Shown: positions 1 to 7,028 of the stretch, one piece after another | Position numbering within the stretch: the stretch's first letter is position 1 | Layout: the number at the start of each line of letters is the position of its first letter | Source: Gammaproteobacteria bacterium | Lineage (GTDB): Bacteria > Pseudomonadota > Gammaproteobacteria > Pseudomonadales > Azotimanducaceae | Direction of reading: 5' to 3' | Assembly (NCBI GenBank): GCA_002726925.1 | Contig: PBTJ01000118.1 | Coordinates: forward strand, 2,199-18,610 | Length of the DNA: 16,412 bases | Notes under the pieces: generated by a model | Seen by the model: only the letters and a program-made list of their open reading frames with translations | The model's database searches: none | What the model was told of the DNA's origin: nothing | Position numbers and translations under genes: made by a program

Positions 1-957
1 GATCGTGAGGTGGATGTTTCAAGAGGTAATGTCATTGTAGCCGCCGAATCACCCTGCGAAGTGTCCGATCAATTCGACACCTATTTAGTCTGGATGGACC
101 AGGAGGCAGGATACGCAGGGCGCGGATATGACCTTATGCTAGGAACCCGAAAAATTAACTGCACCGTCACTGAGATAAAATATCGGGTCAACGTTAACAC
201 CTTAGAGCAAACCTCGGCTAGAGAATTGGCGCTCAACGACATTAGCAGGGTTGTCCTAAGTTTGGATGAGCCAATTCCCTTCACCGCCTATACCGATTGC
301 CGAGATCTCGGTTCTTTCATCCTTGTCGATCGATTTAGTAAAACGACGGTGGCGGCGGGGATGATCAATTTCGGTCTTCGTCGCGCACAAAATATCCATC
401 CCCGAAGCACGACAATTGATGTGAAGGCCCGTAGTCAACTACTGGGACACGAGGGCCGGGTAATCTGGTTGACTGGCTTGAGCGGTGCTGGGAAGTCCAC
501 AGTAGCGGATGCTTTAGAGCGGCGCCTGTTTGATAGAGGCGTTCTTAGTTATATCCTTGACGGGGACAACATGCGCTCTGGCTTAAACCGTGATTTAGGC
601 TTTACTGAAGCCGATCGTGTGGAGAATATCCGCCGTACGGCAGAAGTCACGAAGTTGATGGCGGATGCTGGTTTAGTGGTTATCGTTGCATTGATCTCGC
701 CGTTTCGGTCAGAGCGCAGTATGGCAAGGTCAATGCTCGTAAATCAGGGCTTCGTGGAGGTTTTCTTGGATGTATCGCTTGATGTTGCCGAGTCACGTGA
801 TCCGAAGGGCCTTTATAAGAAGGCGCGCCGCGGTGACCTGCCCCACTTCACCGGCATAGACTCACCTTACGAAGCACCAGAAAGCGCCGATCTGCGGCTT
901 GACACCAGTGAACTGAGTGTCGAGCAATGCGTGGATCGCCTGCTGAAGCTGTTGTGA
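1..957 (+). CDS. cysNC: Bifunctional sulfate adenylyltransferase subunit 1 / adenylylsulfate kinase (CysNC), 5'-truncated by the window edge
   Basis: This is the C-terminal 318 residues of a CysN-CysC fusion. The reading frame is open from base 1, so the start lies outside the window. Visible residues 1 to about 140 match the C-terminal beta-barrel of the GTPase subunit of ATP sulfurylase, opening with the DREVDVSRGNV stretch typical of CysN. From about residue 145 an APS kinase domain follows: P-loop GLSGAGKS at 159-166, then DGDNMRSGLNRDLGF, ENIRR, ISPFRSER and the terminal FTGIDSPYEAP substrate-binding motif. The protein would make APS with CysD and phosphorylate it to PAPS in the cytosol. 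The kinase motifs are intact, so this half should be active. Sampled stretches near 120-240 are about 48-50% GC, lower than most of the window. The stop overlaps the start of the next gene. CysD is not visible and would be expected upstream. Identity is secure. Confidence 0.95.
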   Translation, partial: DREVDVSRGNVIVAAESPCEVSDQFDTYLVWMDQEAGYAGRGYDLMLGTRKINCTVTEIKYRVNVNTLEQTSARELALNDISRVVLSLDEPIPFTAYTDCRDLGSFILVDRFSKTTVAAGMINFGLRRAQNIHPRSTTIDVKARSQLLGHEGRVIWLTGLSGAGKSTVADALERRLFDRGVLSYILDGDNMRSGLNRDLGFTEADRVENIRRTAEVTKLMADAGLVVIVALISPFRSERSMARSMLVNQGFVEVFLDVSLDVAESRDPKGLYKKARRGDLPHFTGIDSPYEAPESADLRLDTSELSVEQCVDRLLKLL

Positions 958-1169
958 CTGCATCGATAGCCAAGTGCGCCCAGCCAACCCATTTGCACAG
1001 TCTGGCCAAGGCGTTTTCTTGGCGAGTGGTGGCGACCGCCACTACGGCGCTGATTGCCTACGCGATCACCGGTGAGATCGACACCGCGTTGCTGATTGGC
1101 GGTATTGAGTTCTTTCTCAAAATTGGCATCTATTACCTGCACGAGCGGTTTTGGTTGCTTCTGACCTGA
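954..1169 (+). CDS. DUF2061 family small membrane protein
   Basis: A 71-residue protein that matches the DUF2061 pattern: SLAKAFSWRVVATATTALIAYAITG, then GGIEFFLKIGIYYLHERFW. It has two short hydrophobic helices and probably sits in the inner membrane. DUF2061 genes often lie beside cysN/cysC, as here, but their biochemical role is unknown. I chose the GTG at 954 because it overlaps the cysNC stop as GTGA, the usual arrangement for translational coupling. An ATG at 927 would add nine residues (80 in all) and overlap cysNC by 31 bases, and remains possible. The family match is confident; the start is less so. Confidence 0.8.
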   Translation: MTASIAKCAQPTHLHSLAKAFSWRVVATATTALIAYAITGEIDTALLIGGIEFFLKIGIYYLHERFWLLLT

Positions 1170-1214
1170 GTCCGCTGGCTTTGGTGGGGCGGCGCCTGCT
1201 GTTAGGCTTGTGCG

Positions 1215-2192
1215 ATGTGCCTGCCATCACCTCACCATACAATACTGTTGCTACTCTGCGCGTTTTTGCTGGCCGGCTGCGGCCAAAGTGAGCGTACCCT
1301 GGCCATCGCCACCGGCGGCCCTGCTGGTTTGTACTACCCCTTTGGCGGCGCCATGGCATCACTGTGGTCCGAGGTTTTGCCCGGCGTGAACGCCAAGGCC
1401 GAAGTGACCGGTGGCTCGGTAACCAATGTGATTCAGGTAGCAAGACAGGAAAGCGATTTGGGTATCGCCATGGCCGACGTGGTCAGTAGTGCCTATGCCG
1501 GCACGGGGCGGTTTCCAGAACCACTGCCCCTGCGTGTACTGTTTACTGCTTACCCCAACGTCGTGCATATGCTGAGCTTGCGCGATAGCGGCATCAAGAC
1601 CATCGACGACTTGGCAGGCAAGCGGGTGGCCTTGGGAGCACAAGGCTCCGGTACCTCGGTAGCCGCCCTCAACATCATCACGGGTCTAGGCCTGAGCTTG
1701 GATGATATCGCGCCGCGCTATCTTAGCTTTGGGGAAACCACGACTGGTTTGAAAGACGGCACCCTCGACGCGGGGTTTGTGGTGGGTGGACTAGGTATCG
1801 CCGCGGTTACCGAGCTATCTGTTACACGAGATATCGAAATCATCGCCTTGAGCGATGCAGAAATTGCTCGCCTCACACAGCGGTTCCCGGCTTACTCCGG
1901 CTACGAAATTCCCGGCGAAACCTACGCTGGCGTGAGCGAGTCGCGACAGACTCTGGGTATTTGGAGCGCCGTAGTCGTGCACGAAACCATGCCCGAAGCG
2001 CTAGCTTACGCGCTGACTTGCACGGTCTACCGTGATCACCCTCGGTTGCTGGCTGTCTCACCGGTGGTCAAGGATATGCCCCCGGCCAACATTCACCAGT
2101 TGCCCGCCGTACCGCTGCATCCCGGCACCGAGCGTTACCTGCAAAACCCGCAGGCCGCCTGCACGTCGCCTGTGGCGGTGACTGCCCAGTAG
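1215..2192 (+). CDS. TAXI-family TRAP transporter solute-binding lipoprotein
   Basis: A 325-residue extracytoplasmic solute receptor of the TAXI (TRAP-associated extracytoplasmic immunogenic) type. It opens with a hydrophobic signal segment (residues 9-21) ending in the lipobox LLAGC. Cys22 would be lipidated and Gly23 at +2 does not signal inner-membrane retention. The mature part begins LAIATGGPAGLYYPFGG, the usual TAXI opening, followed by GGSVTNVIQVARQESDLGIAMADV and GAQGSGTSVAALNIITGLGL, typical of ligand-binding lobe 1. It presents a small, probably anionic ligand to the permease encoded 15 bases downstream. Substrate is unknown: TAXI systems have been tied to glutamate and oxoglutarate-like acids, but this cannot be read here. 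The n-region has His but no Lys or Arg, which is odd. The start is the only ATG after an in-frame stop at 1203; TTAGG about 8 bases upstream is a weak ribosome site. Confidence 0.92.
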   Translation: MCLPSPHHTILLLLCAFLLAGCGQSERTLAIATGGPAGLYYPFGGAMASLWSEVLPGVNAKAEVTGGSVTNVIQVARQESDLGIAMADVVSSAYAGTGRFPEPLPLRVLFTAYPNVVHMLSLRDSGIKTIDDLAGKRVALGAQGSGTSVAALNIITGLGLSLDDIAPRYLSFGETTTGLKDGTLDAGFVVGGLGIAAVTELSVTRDIEIIALSDAEIARLTQRFPAYSGYEIPGETYAGVSESRQTLGIWSAVVVHETMPEALAYALTCTVYRDHPRLLAVSPVVKDMPPANIHQLPAVPLHPGTERYLQNPQAACTSPVAVTAQ

Positions 2193-2207
2193 CGGCCGTC
2201 AGAGACC

Positions 2208-4109
2208 ATGTCAGGACTATCGTTTCCACGTCAGGATACGCCCAAGTCTGTGGTCGTTATCGCGACGACGTTGGCCGTGTGCTTGTCGCTGTTCCAGTTG
2301 TGGCAGCCCTTGGTGGGCTTTCTTCCGGTGGGTACCTTGCCGTTCGAAAGCGTGCTGGGGCAGCAGCCGGCAACCTACTTTCGCCCAATTCACCTCGCCT
2401 GGATTTTAGTCCTAGGGTTCACGGTTTATCCCATCGCCAAGGACACGAGCCCAGCGCGATTGTTCGATTTGCTGGCCATGATTTTTGTGCTTTGGTCTAG
2501 CGGGCGTGTTCTGAGTTTCGATTATCAAAGCATCGATCATTTGCTGAACGGCTTACAGGCCGCGGACTTCGCTGCAGGTCTGATTCTAATTATCGCGTCC
2601 CTTGAGATGGCGCGACGCTCGGTTGGGCCGGTGATGATGTGGGTGGGTCTGGTGTTTTTGCTCTACGGCGCCTTTGGCAACCTGCTGCCTGATGTGCTGG
2701 CCACCAAAGGGTTTAGTTTTGAGCGTATCGTGCGCTTTCAGGTGTTCACCGGCGCAGGTCTATTTGGGGCACCACTAGGCATCGCCGCTGGCGCAGTCTT
2801 TAGTTTTGTACTTTTCGGAGCGTTTTTGCAGGTCACCGGCGCAGGAAAATTTCTGATCGATCTGTCTTTTGCTGCCGCCGGTCGTTATCGAGGCGGCCCG
2901 GCCAAGGCGTCGGTGATTGCGTCCGCAGCCATGGGTTCGATTTCGGGCAGCGCTATCGCCAACACGGTAACAACTGGCTCCCTAACCATTCCCATGATGA
3001 AAAAGCTCGGCTACAAGCCGGAAGAAGCGGCAGGTATCGAGGCGGCGGCTTCCACCGGTGGGCAGATCATGCCGCCGATCATGGGGGCAGGGGCCTTTGT
3101 GATGGCCGAGTTCACCAAGACCTCTTACGGCGACATTGTGTGGATGGCTCTGGTGCCAGCGCTACTCTACTTTTTATCCGTACTGCTCTATGTGCATGTG
3201 CTGGCCGTGAAGGGTGGCTTTAAAGGCATGCAAGGCCAAGCCGGAGCATGGCGGGTGCTGATCGATGGCCTGCACTTTTTGCTGCCCCTAGCGCTGATCA
3301 CGGTCCTGTTGCTGCGGAATTATTCCCCTGTGCTCGTTGGTCTTGCCGGTAGCGCTGCTGTGCTGCTGGCCAGCTTGCTGCGCACCCATACGCGTATTGG
3401 ACTGCGCCAACTCGTTGAAGGCTTGCGCCAAGGGGCGATGCTTGCGGTATCGATTTCCGTCGCTTGCGCCGTTGCGGGCTTGGTGGTGGGCACTATTGGG
3501 CAAACTGGTATTGGCCTGCAATTTACTGAATCCGTAGTCGCGCTTAGCGGTGGGCACCTTTGGTTGGCACTGATTCTTGTGGCGATCGCCGCACTGGTGC
3601 TGGGTATGGGCCTGCCAGCGACAGCGGCTTACATTGTGCTCGCGGTCATGACCGGACCGGCGCTACAGGAGTTGGGCCTTGCGCTAATTACCGCCCACAT
3701 GATCATTTTTTGGCTCGCCCAAAGTTCCAATGTCACGCCGCCCATCGCGCTTGCAGCCTTCGCCGGAGCCGGGGTTGCCGGAGCAGCGCCCATGGCTAGT
3801 GCGGTGGAGGCGGTCAAGCTGGCCAGCGGCTTGTTTGTCATTCCATTGATGATGGCTTTTTCGCCGCTGCTGTTAGGTGCTGAATTTGGTTGGAGTGGGG
3901 TGCTTATGGCAGCCGTGGTTACTGGGCTGCTGATGCTGATGTTGGTCATGGTGCTGCAGCAATTTCTTTTTGCCCCGGTGTCATTTTTGAACCGAGCAAT
4001 GGCCTTGTTAGCGGCAGCCTGTCTCGTTTATCCATCCATACCGAGTCGATTAGTTGGCGGTGTCTTGGCTCTCGCCTTGATGGTCGTGAATCGCCAGAAA
4101 GCCGTCTGA
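2208..4109 (+). CDS. TRAP transporter fused permease (DctQ-DctM type, TAXI-associated)
   Basis: A 633-residue polytopic inner-membrane protein in which the small DctQ-like four-helix part (about residues 15-160) is fused to the large DctM-like part. This architecture and length are usual for permeases paired with TAXI receptors. The family signature lies at about 243-302: GSISGSAIANTVTTGSLTIP, then KKLGYKPEEAAGIEAAASTG and GQIMPPIMGAGAFVMAEF. A second DctM half-signature, LGMGLPATAAYIVLAVM, and NVTPPIALAAFAGAG follow in the C-terminal half. It would drive Na+- or H+-coupled uptake of the ligand delivered by the upstream receptor. It begins 15 bases after that receptor and runs in the same direction as cysNC, so one transcript is likely. 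The ribosome site is weak. No internal stop or frameshift is visible. Confidence 0.95.
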   Translation: MSGLSFPRQDTPKSVVVIATTLAVCLSLFQLWQPLVGFLPVGTLPFESVLGQQPATYFRPIHLAWILVLGFTVYPIAKDTSPARLFDLLAMIFVLWSSGRVLSFDYQSIDHLLNGLQAADFAAGLILIIASLEMARRSVGPVMMWVGLVFLLYGAFGNLLPDVLATKGFSFERIVRFQVFTGAGLFGAPLGIAAGAVFSFVLFGAFLQVTGAGKFLIDLSFAAAGRYRGGPAKASVIASAAMGSISGSAIANTVTTGSLTIPMMKKLGYKPEEAAGIEAAASTGGQIMPPIMGAGAFVMAEFTKTSYGDIVWMALVPALLYFLSVLLYVHVLAVKGGFKGMQGQAGAWRVLIDGLHFLLPLALITVLLLRNYSPVLVGLAGSAAVLLASLLRTHTRIGLRQLVEGLRQGAMLAVSISVACAVAGLVVGTIGQTGIGLQFTESVVALSGGHLWLALILVAIAALVLGMGLPATAAYIVLAVMTGPALQELGLALITAHMIIFWLAQSSNVTPPIALAAFAGAGVAGAAPMASAVEAVKLASGLFVIPLMMAFSPLLLGAEFGWSGVLMAAVVTGLLMLMLVMVLQQFLFAPVSFLNRAMALLAAACLVYPSIPSRLVGGVLALALMVVNRQKAV

Positions 4110-4163
4110 TTTATCGATTGTCTGCGCCGTTTTGTCCTCAATTTGACGGTATGAGCGATAAAT
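4109..4163. repeat. Long-loop inverted repeat just after the TRAP permease gene
   Basis: ATTTATCG at 4109-4116 is the exact reverse complement of CGATAAAT at 4156-4163, and a nested CCGT/ACGG pair lies inside. It overlaps the last base of the permease stop codon. It could fold as a branched RNA hairpin at the transcript end, but there is no T-run after it, so I do not call it an intrinsic terminator. Between it and 4222 I see nothing else. Confidence 0.35.
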
Positions 4164-4222
4164 TCAGCCCACATCGCGACTGGTGTTAAGGGGGGACCAT
4201 TGGCTCGAGCAAATTCGCGTTG

Positions 4223-4654
4223 CTAGCTCTCCGCCTGACGCGCCCGCTCTGTTAACCATGCTTCATGGGGCGTGTACTCGCCCTCGTGCCAAAACCCCCA
4301 ATCGCTGGATTTCCTGCCAGTCAGAATCAGCGTCCACACCGGCCGGTTTTCAATCAGCTGCACAATGTGCTGGTGAGTAGCTGATCGAAAGTGTGGCCGT
4401 AGGGCCTTTACCATGGTGCGGGGTTTATTGGGTGTTTGCTCCAGATAGGGCTCAAAGGGGATGGTGATAAACCACCAGGGGTGGTCGTGAAAAGCACGGT
4501 CATCGTCGCCTTTGTGGAATTTATGCAGCCTGAGGGTAACGCCGAACCAGAGTATCCAGCGCTCTAAATACGGTTGGCCGGCGTCATAGACCAGATCGTG
4601 GGTCCAGCCAAAGGTTAGCGAGCCAAGGGTGATTAGGCGTTCGGAATAGGTCAC
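4223..4654 (-). CDS. Cupin-like conserved hypothetical protein with HDHPW motif
   Basis: A 143-residue soluble protein with a GTG start. It carries the pattern HKFHKGDDDRAFHDHPW at 44-60, then FITIPFEPYLEQ, a second His pair in RSATHQHIVQL (H94, H96), and WTLILTGRKSSDWGFW. This layout recurs in small uncharacterised proteins with a cupin/jelly-roll-like fold, found in bacteria and phages, where the two His clusters probably bind a metal. No reaction can be assigned. It is transcribed away from the P450 gene, with about 85 bases between their start codons, and a good minus-strand promoter candidate lies in that gap (4684-4712). The length is complete for this group. I am fairly sure that the gene is real, since the opposite-strand frames show no family pattern, and less sure of the fold. 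Confidence 0.8.
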   Translation of the reverse strand: MTYSERLITLGSLTFGWTHDLVYDAGQPYLERWILWFGVTLRLHKFHKGDDDRAFHDHPWWFITIPFEPYLEQTPNKPRTMVKALRPHFRSATHQHIVQLIENRPVWTLILTGRKSSDWGFWHEGEYTPHEAWLTERARQAES

Positions 4655-4683
4655 TGGATACAGTTTCTGAAGACAGTGGCCGT

Positions 4684-4712
4684 AGTATAAAGTCTTGCTC
4701 CCAGCGAGTTAA
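4684..4712 (-). promoter_or_regulatory. Candidate sigma70 promoter for the cupin-like gene
   Basis: On the minus strand, TTAACT (4712-4707, 4 of 6 matches to TTGACA) and TATACT (4689-4684, 5 of 6 matches to TATAAT) are separated by 17 bases. The start codon of the cupin-like gene lies about 30 bases downstream of the -10. The same bases on the plus strand contain TATAAA (4686-4691), which could serve as a -10 for the P450 gene but has no good -35. The two genes may thus share overlapping divergent promoters. Confidence 0.45.
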
Positions 4713-4725
4713 GTTTTAGTGCATT

Positions 4726-4733
4726 AGGGAGGG
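4726..4733 (+). promoter_or_regulatory. Strong ribosome binding site of the P450 gene
   Basis: AGGGAGGG lies 6 bases before the ATG at 4740. It is one of the two best purine-rich Shine-Dalgarno matches in the window, with that of the acyl-CoA dehydrogenase gene, and it fixes the P450 start. Confidence 0.7.
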
Positions 4734-4739
4734 CGTGTT

Positions 4740-5996
4740 ATGGAAATTGTGACTCAATCACCGGCTTTGGATCAGGCCATGGTAGATCCTGTAAAGTGGG
4801 GCAATGAGCAGTGGGTCCATGAGCAATTTGCCTGGCTGCGCAAGAACGCGCCACTAAAGCAGCTTGCGCCAGACGGCTATACGCCGTTTTGGAATGTCAC
4901 GCGTTACAACGACATCAAAGAAATCGAAAGTCAGAAGCAACTGTTCATCAATGACCCTCGTCCGACCTTGGGTTTGGAAGTAATGCAGCAAATGGTGCAG
5001 CAGATGACCGGGCGTAAACACCTGGTGCGCTCGCTGGTGCAGATGGACGACCCCGATCATATGAAATATCGCCTGCTGACCCAGGGCTGGTTCATGGGCA
5101 GCAATCTGCGCAAGCTGCAAGCGCGGGTGGATGAATTGGCAGATAGGTACATCGACCGCATGGCGGATATGGGCGGCGAATGCGACTTCGTTAAAGACGT
5201 GGCGATTTGGTATCCATTGCGGGTCATCATGAGCATTTTTGGTGTGCCGGAAGATGACGAACCGCTGATGCTCAAACTCACCCAAGAGCTGTTTGGCAGC
5301 ACTGACCCGGATGTGAACCGTTCTTTTGAACCCGCAGAGTTCTTAAACGTGGTGAAAGACTTTGAAGACTATTTCGTCAAGCTCAGTGAGGCGCGGCGTG
5401 CTGAACCTAAGGACGATTTGGCGACCATCATTGCTACCGCCCAAATCGATGGTGCACAAATCCCCGAGCATGAGGCCAATGGCTACTACATGATCATTGC
5501 TACCGCCGGACACGACACCACGAGTGCCTCAACCGCTGGCGGTTTGCTTGGCCTGATTGAGAATCCCGAGCAAATGAGGGCGTTTCGCGCAGACCCTGAA
5601 GGCCTGATGCCTACGGCCATTGATGAAATGATTCGCTGGGTTTCGCCGGTGCGTCACTTCATGCGCACAGCGACAGCTGATACCGAAGTGGGTGGTCAGC
5701 AGATCAAGGCTGGCGAGTCGATGATCCTCTGGTATCCCTCGGGCAATCGTGATGAAGCGGTCTATACCGATCCCAATACCTTTCGCATTGATCGCAAAGA
5801 GAGCAAGCAGATTGCCTTTGGCTTCGGCGCCCACGTTTGTTTGGGCCAGCATCTGGCGCGTATGGAGATGAGTTCGCTGTTCCGCAAGCTATTGGAGCGG
5901 GTCGATCATATCGAGCTGGCAGGAGAGCCAAAGTATACTCAGGCGGTCTTCGTGGGCGGGCTTAAGAGCCTGCCGATTCGCTACAAGATGAAGTAG
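4740..5996 (+). CDS. Soluble bacterial cytochrome P450
   Basis: A 418-residue class I-type P450 without a membrane anchor, the usual length for bacterial CYPs. Diagnostic motifs are all present: C-helix MDDPDHMKYRLL at 102-113 (His107 and Arg111 for the haem propionates), I-helix oxygen-activating AGHDTT at 256-261, K-helix E296-M-I-R299, the NRDEAVYTDP meander region, and the haem-binding loop FGFGAHVCLG at 360-369 with proximal Cys367. It would hydroxylate a hydrophobic substrate using electrons from a ferredoxin and its reductase, neither of which is encoded in this window. The style resembles the CYP families that oxidise steroid side chains or terpenes (CYP125/142/124, CYP108-like), but the substrate cannot be read from sequence. 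The neighbouring Mo-hydroxylase and acyl-CoA dehydrogenase suit a catabolic role. Start supported by a strong AGGGAGGG site. The next gene follows after 5 bases. Confidence 0.93.
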   Translation: MEIVTQSPALDQAMVDPVKWGNEQWVHEQFAWLRKNAPLKQLAPDGYTPFWNVTRYNDIKEIESQKQLFINDPRPTLGLEVMQQMVQQMTGRKHLVRSLVQMDDPDHMKYRLLTQGWFMGSNLRKLQARVDELADRYIDRMADMGGECDFVKDVAIWYPLRVIMSIFGVPEDDEPLMLKLTQELFGSTDPDVNRSFEPAEFLNVVKDFEDYFVKLSEARRAEPKDDLATIIATAQIDGAQIPEHEANGYYMIIATAGHDTTSASTAGGLLGLIENPEQMRAFRADPEGLMPTAIDEMIRWVSPVRHFMRTATADTEVGGQQIKAGESMILWYPSGNRDEAVYTDPNTFRIDRKESKQIAFGFGAHVCLGQHLARMEMSSLFRKLLERVDHIELAGEPKYTQAVFVGGLKSLPIRYKMK

Positions 5997-6001
5997 CGCT
6001 C

Positions 6002-6916
6002 GTGACCGAAACCGTCACGCTGCGGCGTGGCACGACGGAACTGGTGGTGTCCCGCGCGGGCGGCGGTATCGTCAGCTTCCAGCGTGACGATCAAGCGCTT
6101 ATGCGTGTGGCACCGACTCAGCCGTATTTGGCCTGCTTCCCGATGCTGCCGTTTTGCAGCCGTATTCATGAAGGCCGGTTCAACTTTGCGGGTCAGGATG
6201 TAGAGCTCGCCCGCAATTTCTTGCCCGAGCCCCATACCATTCACGGTTTTGGTTGGCAGGCGCATTGGCATCTTCATTCGATGTCGGAAACCGCATGCAC
6301 GCTGAAATTTCATCACGATCAGTCGGTAGGTGATGCAACGGGCTGGCCTTGGTTATTTTCGGCAGAGCAGCGATTCGAACTGGTGGAGCAGGGGCTGCTC
6401 GTGACGGTGACGCTTGAAAATCAGTCTGATGGAGTGATGCCCGCCGGCATGGGCCTGCACCCATATTTTCCTCTAACCGAAGCGACCGCAGAGGACGAGA
6501 ACGGCACAACAATTACGTTGCTTTGTAATGCCCGCGTTGAGATGCGTAAGGCGTTTTTGCCGCAAGCTATCGATACGTCTGTTGGACGAGCAATCAACGT
6601 GCTGGCAGCCAAGCCTTGGCGAGAACGCGACGTGGATGACGTCTTTGCCTACGGTTTAGGAGTCGCGCAAATTCATTGGCGTGATAAACCCTACTCACTG
6701 TCCATAGAGTCCGATCCAGCTCTGCCACACTGGATAGTGTTTGCGCCGCGGGGTGCAGGCTTCATCTGTATTGAGCCGATCAGTCATTTTCCCAATGTGG
6801 TGAACGTGCAGCCGGCACCCACCGAGGCAAGCGGCGGGCTAAAGAATCTTGCTCCCAGTGAGGTTTGGAGCACCTGTACAACCTTCCACATTACACCGTC
6901 TGCTGCGGTGACCTAG
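6002..6916 (+). CDS. Aldose 1-epimerase family protein (GalM-like)
   Basis: A 304-residue protein with a GTG start, 5 bases after the P450 stop. It shows the galactose-mutarotase-like pattern: FCSRIHEGRF at 52-60 (the family's NRI arginine, here SRI, Arg54), HGFG with His81, GLHPYF with catalytic-acid-type His153, VDDVF with Asp212/213 in the sugar-binding position, and CIEPISHFPN with the catalytic-base-type Glu258. Members interconvert alpha and beta anomers of aldoses or act on phosphorylated hexoses or sugar-like ligands in the cytosol. All key residues are in place, so catalysis is likely. No sugar kinase or transporter is nearby, so the true substrate is unclear. Tight spacing to the P450 suggests one transcript, which is an unusual pairing. 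No convincing Shine-Dalgarno sequence precedes the GTG, so translation may be coupled to the P450. Confidence 0.88.
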   Translation: MTETVTLRRGTTELVVSRAGGGIVSFQRDDQALMRVAPTQPYLACFPMLPFCSRIHEGRFNFAGQDVELARNFLPEPHTIHGFGWQAHWHLHSMSETACTLKFHHDQSVGDATGWPWLFSAEQRFELVEQGLLVTVTLENQSDGVMPAGMGLHPYFPLTEATAEDENGTTITLLCNARVEMRKAFLPQAIDTSVGRAINVLAAKPWRERDVDDVFAYGLGVAQIHWRDKPYSLSIESDPALPHWIVFAPRGAGFICIEPISHFPNVVNVQPAPTEASGGLKNLAPSEVWSTCTTFHITPSAAVT

Positions 6917-6976
6917 CAGGCCCTGCGTTCCTTCTACCCAGTCCCAGCCGAGATCAGATTCATTTCTGCAAGCTTT

Positions 6977-7028
6977 TGAACGTTCATGTTAGATTTATCT
7001 AAGAGCAAACGTAAAATAGGGTTCGAAC
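6977..7028 (+). promoter_or_regulatory. Palindrome-rich leader of the molybdenum hydroxylase gene
   Basis: The 112-base gap holds three perfect dyads close together: TGAACGTTCA (6977-6986), TTAGATTTATCTAA (6989-7002) and GTTCGAAC (7021-7028), the last abutting the ATG. The first two look like operators of TetR/MarR-type dimeric regulators. TTGAAC at 6976 could be a -35 and TATCTA at 6996 a -10, but the 14-base spacer is short, so the promoter is only tentative. TAGGG at 7016-7020 is the probable ribosome site. The gap is clearly more AT-rich than the genes around it. Confidence 0.45.

Noticed and set aside
848..1142. Minus-strand frames opposite the cysNC and DUF2061 junction
   Set aside because: Both plus-strand genes here have clear family matches; the antisense products look random.
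4183..4380. Plus-strand 65-codon frame opposite the cupin-like gene
   Set aside because: No recognisable pattern, and it overlaps the conserved minus-strand protein.
6976..7002. KstR-type operator in front of the Mo-hydroxylase gene
   Set aside because: The KstR pattern needs two bases between AAC and GTT; here AACGTT has none, so a steroid-regulon assignment is not supported.
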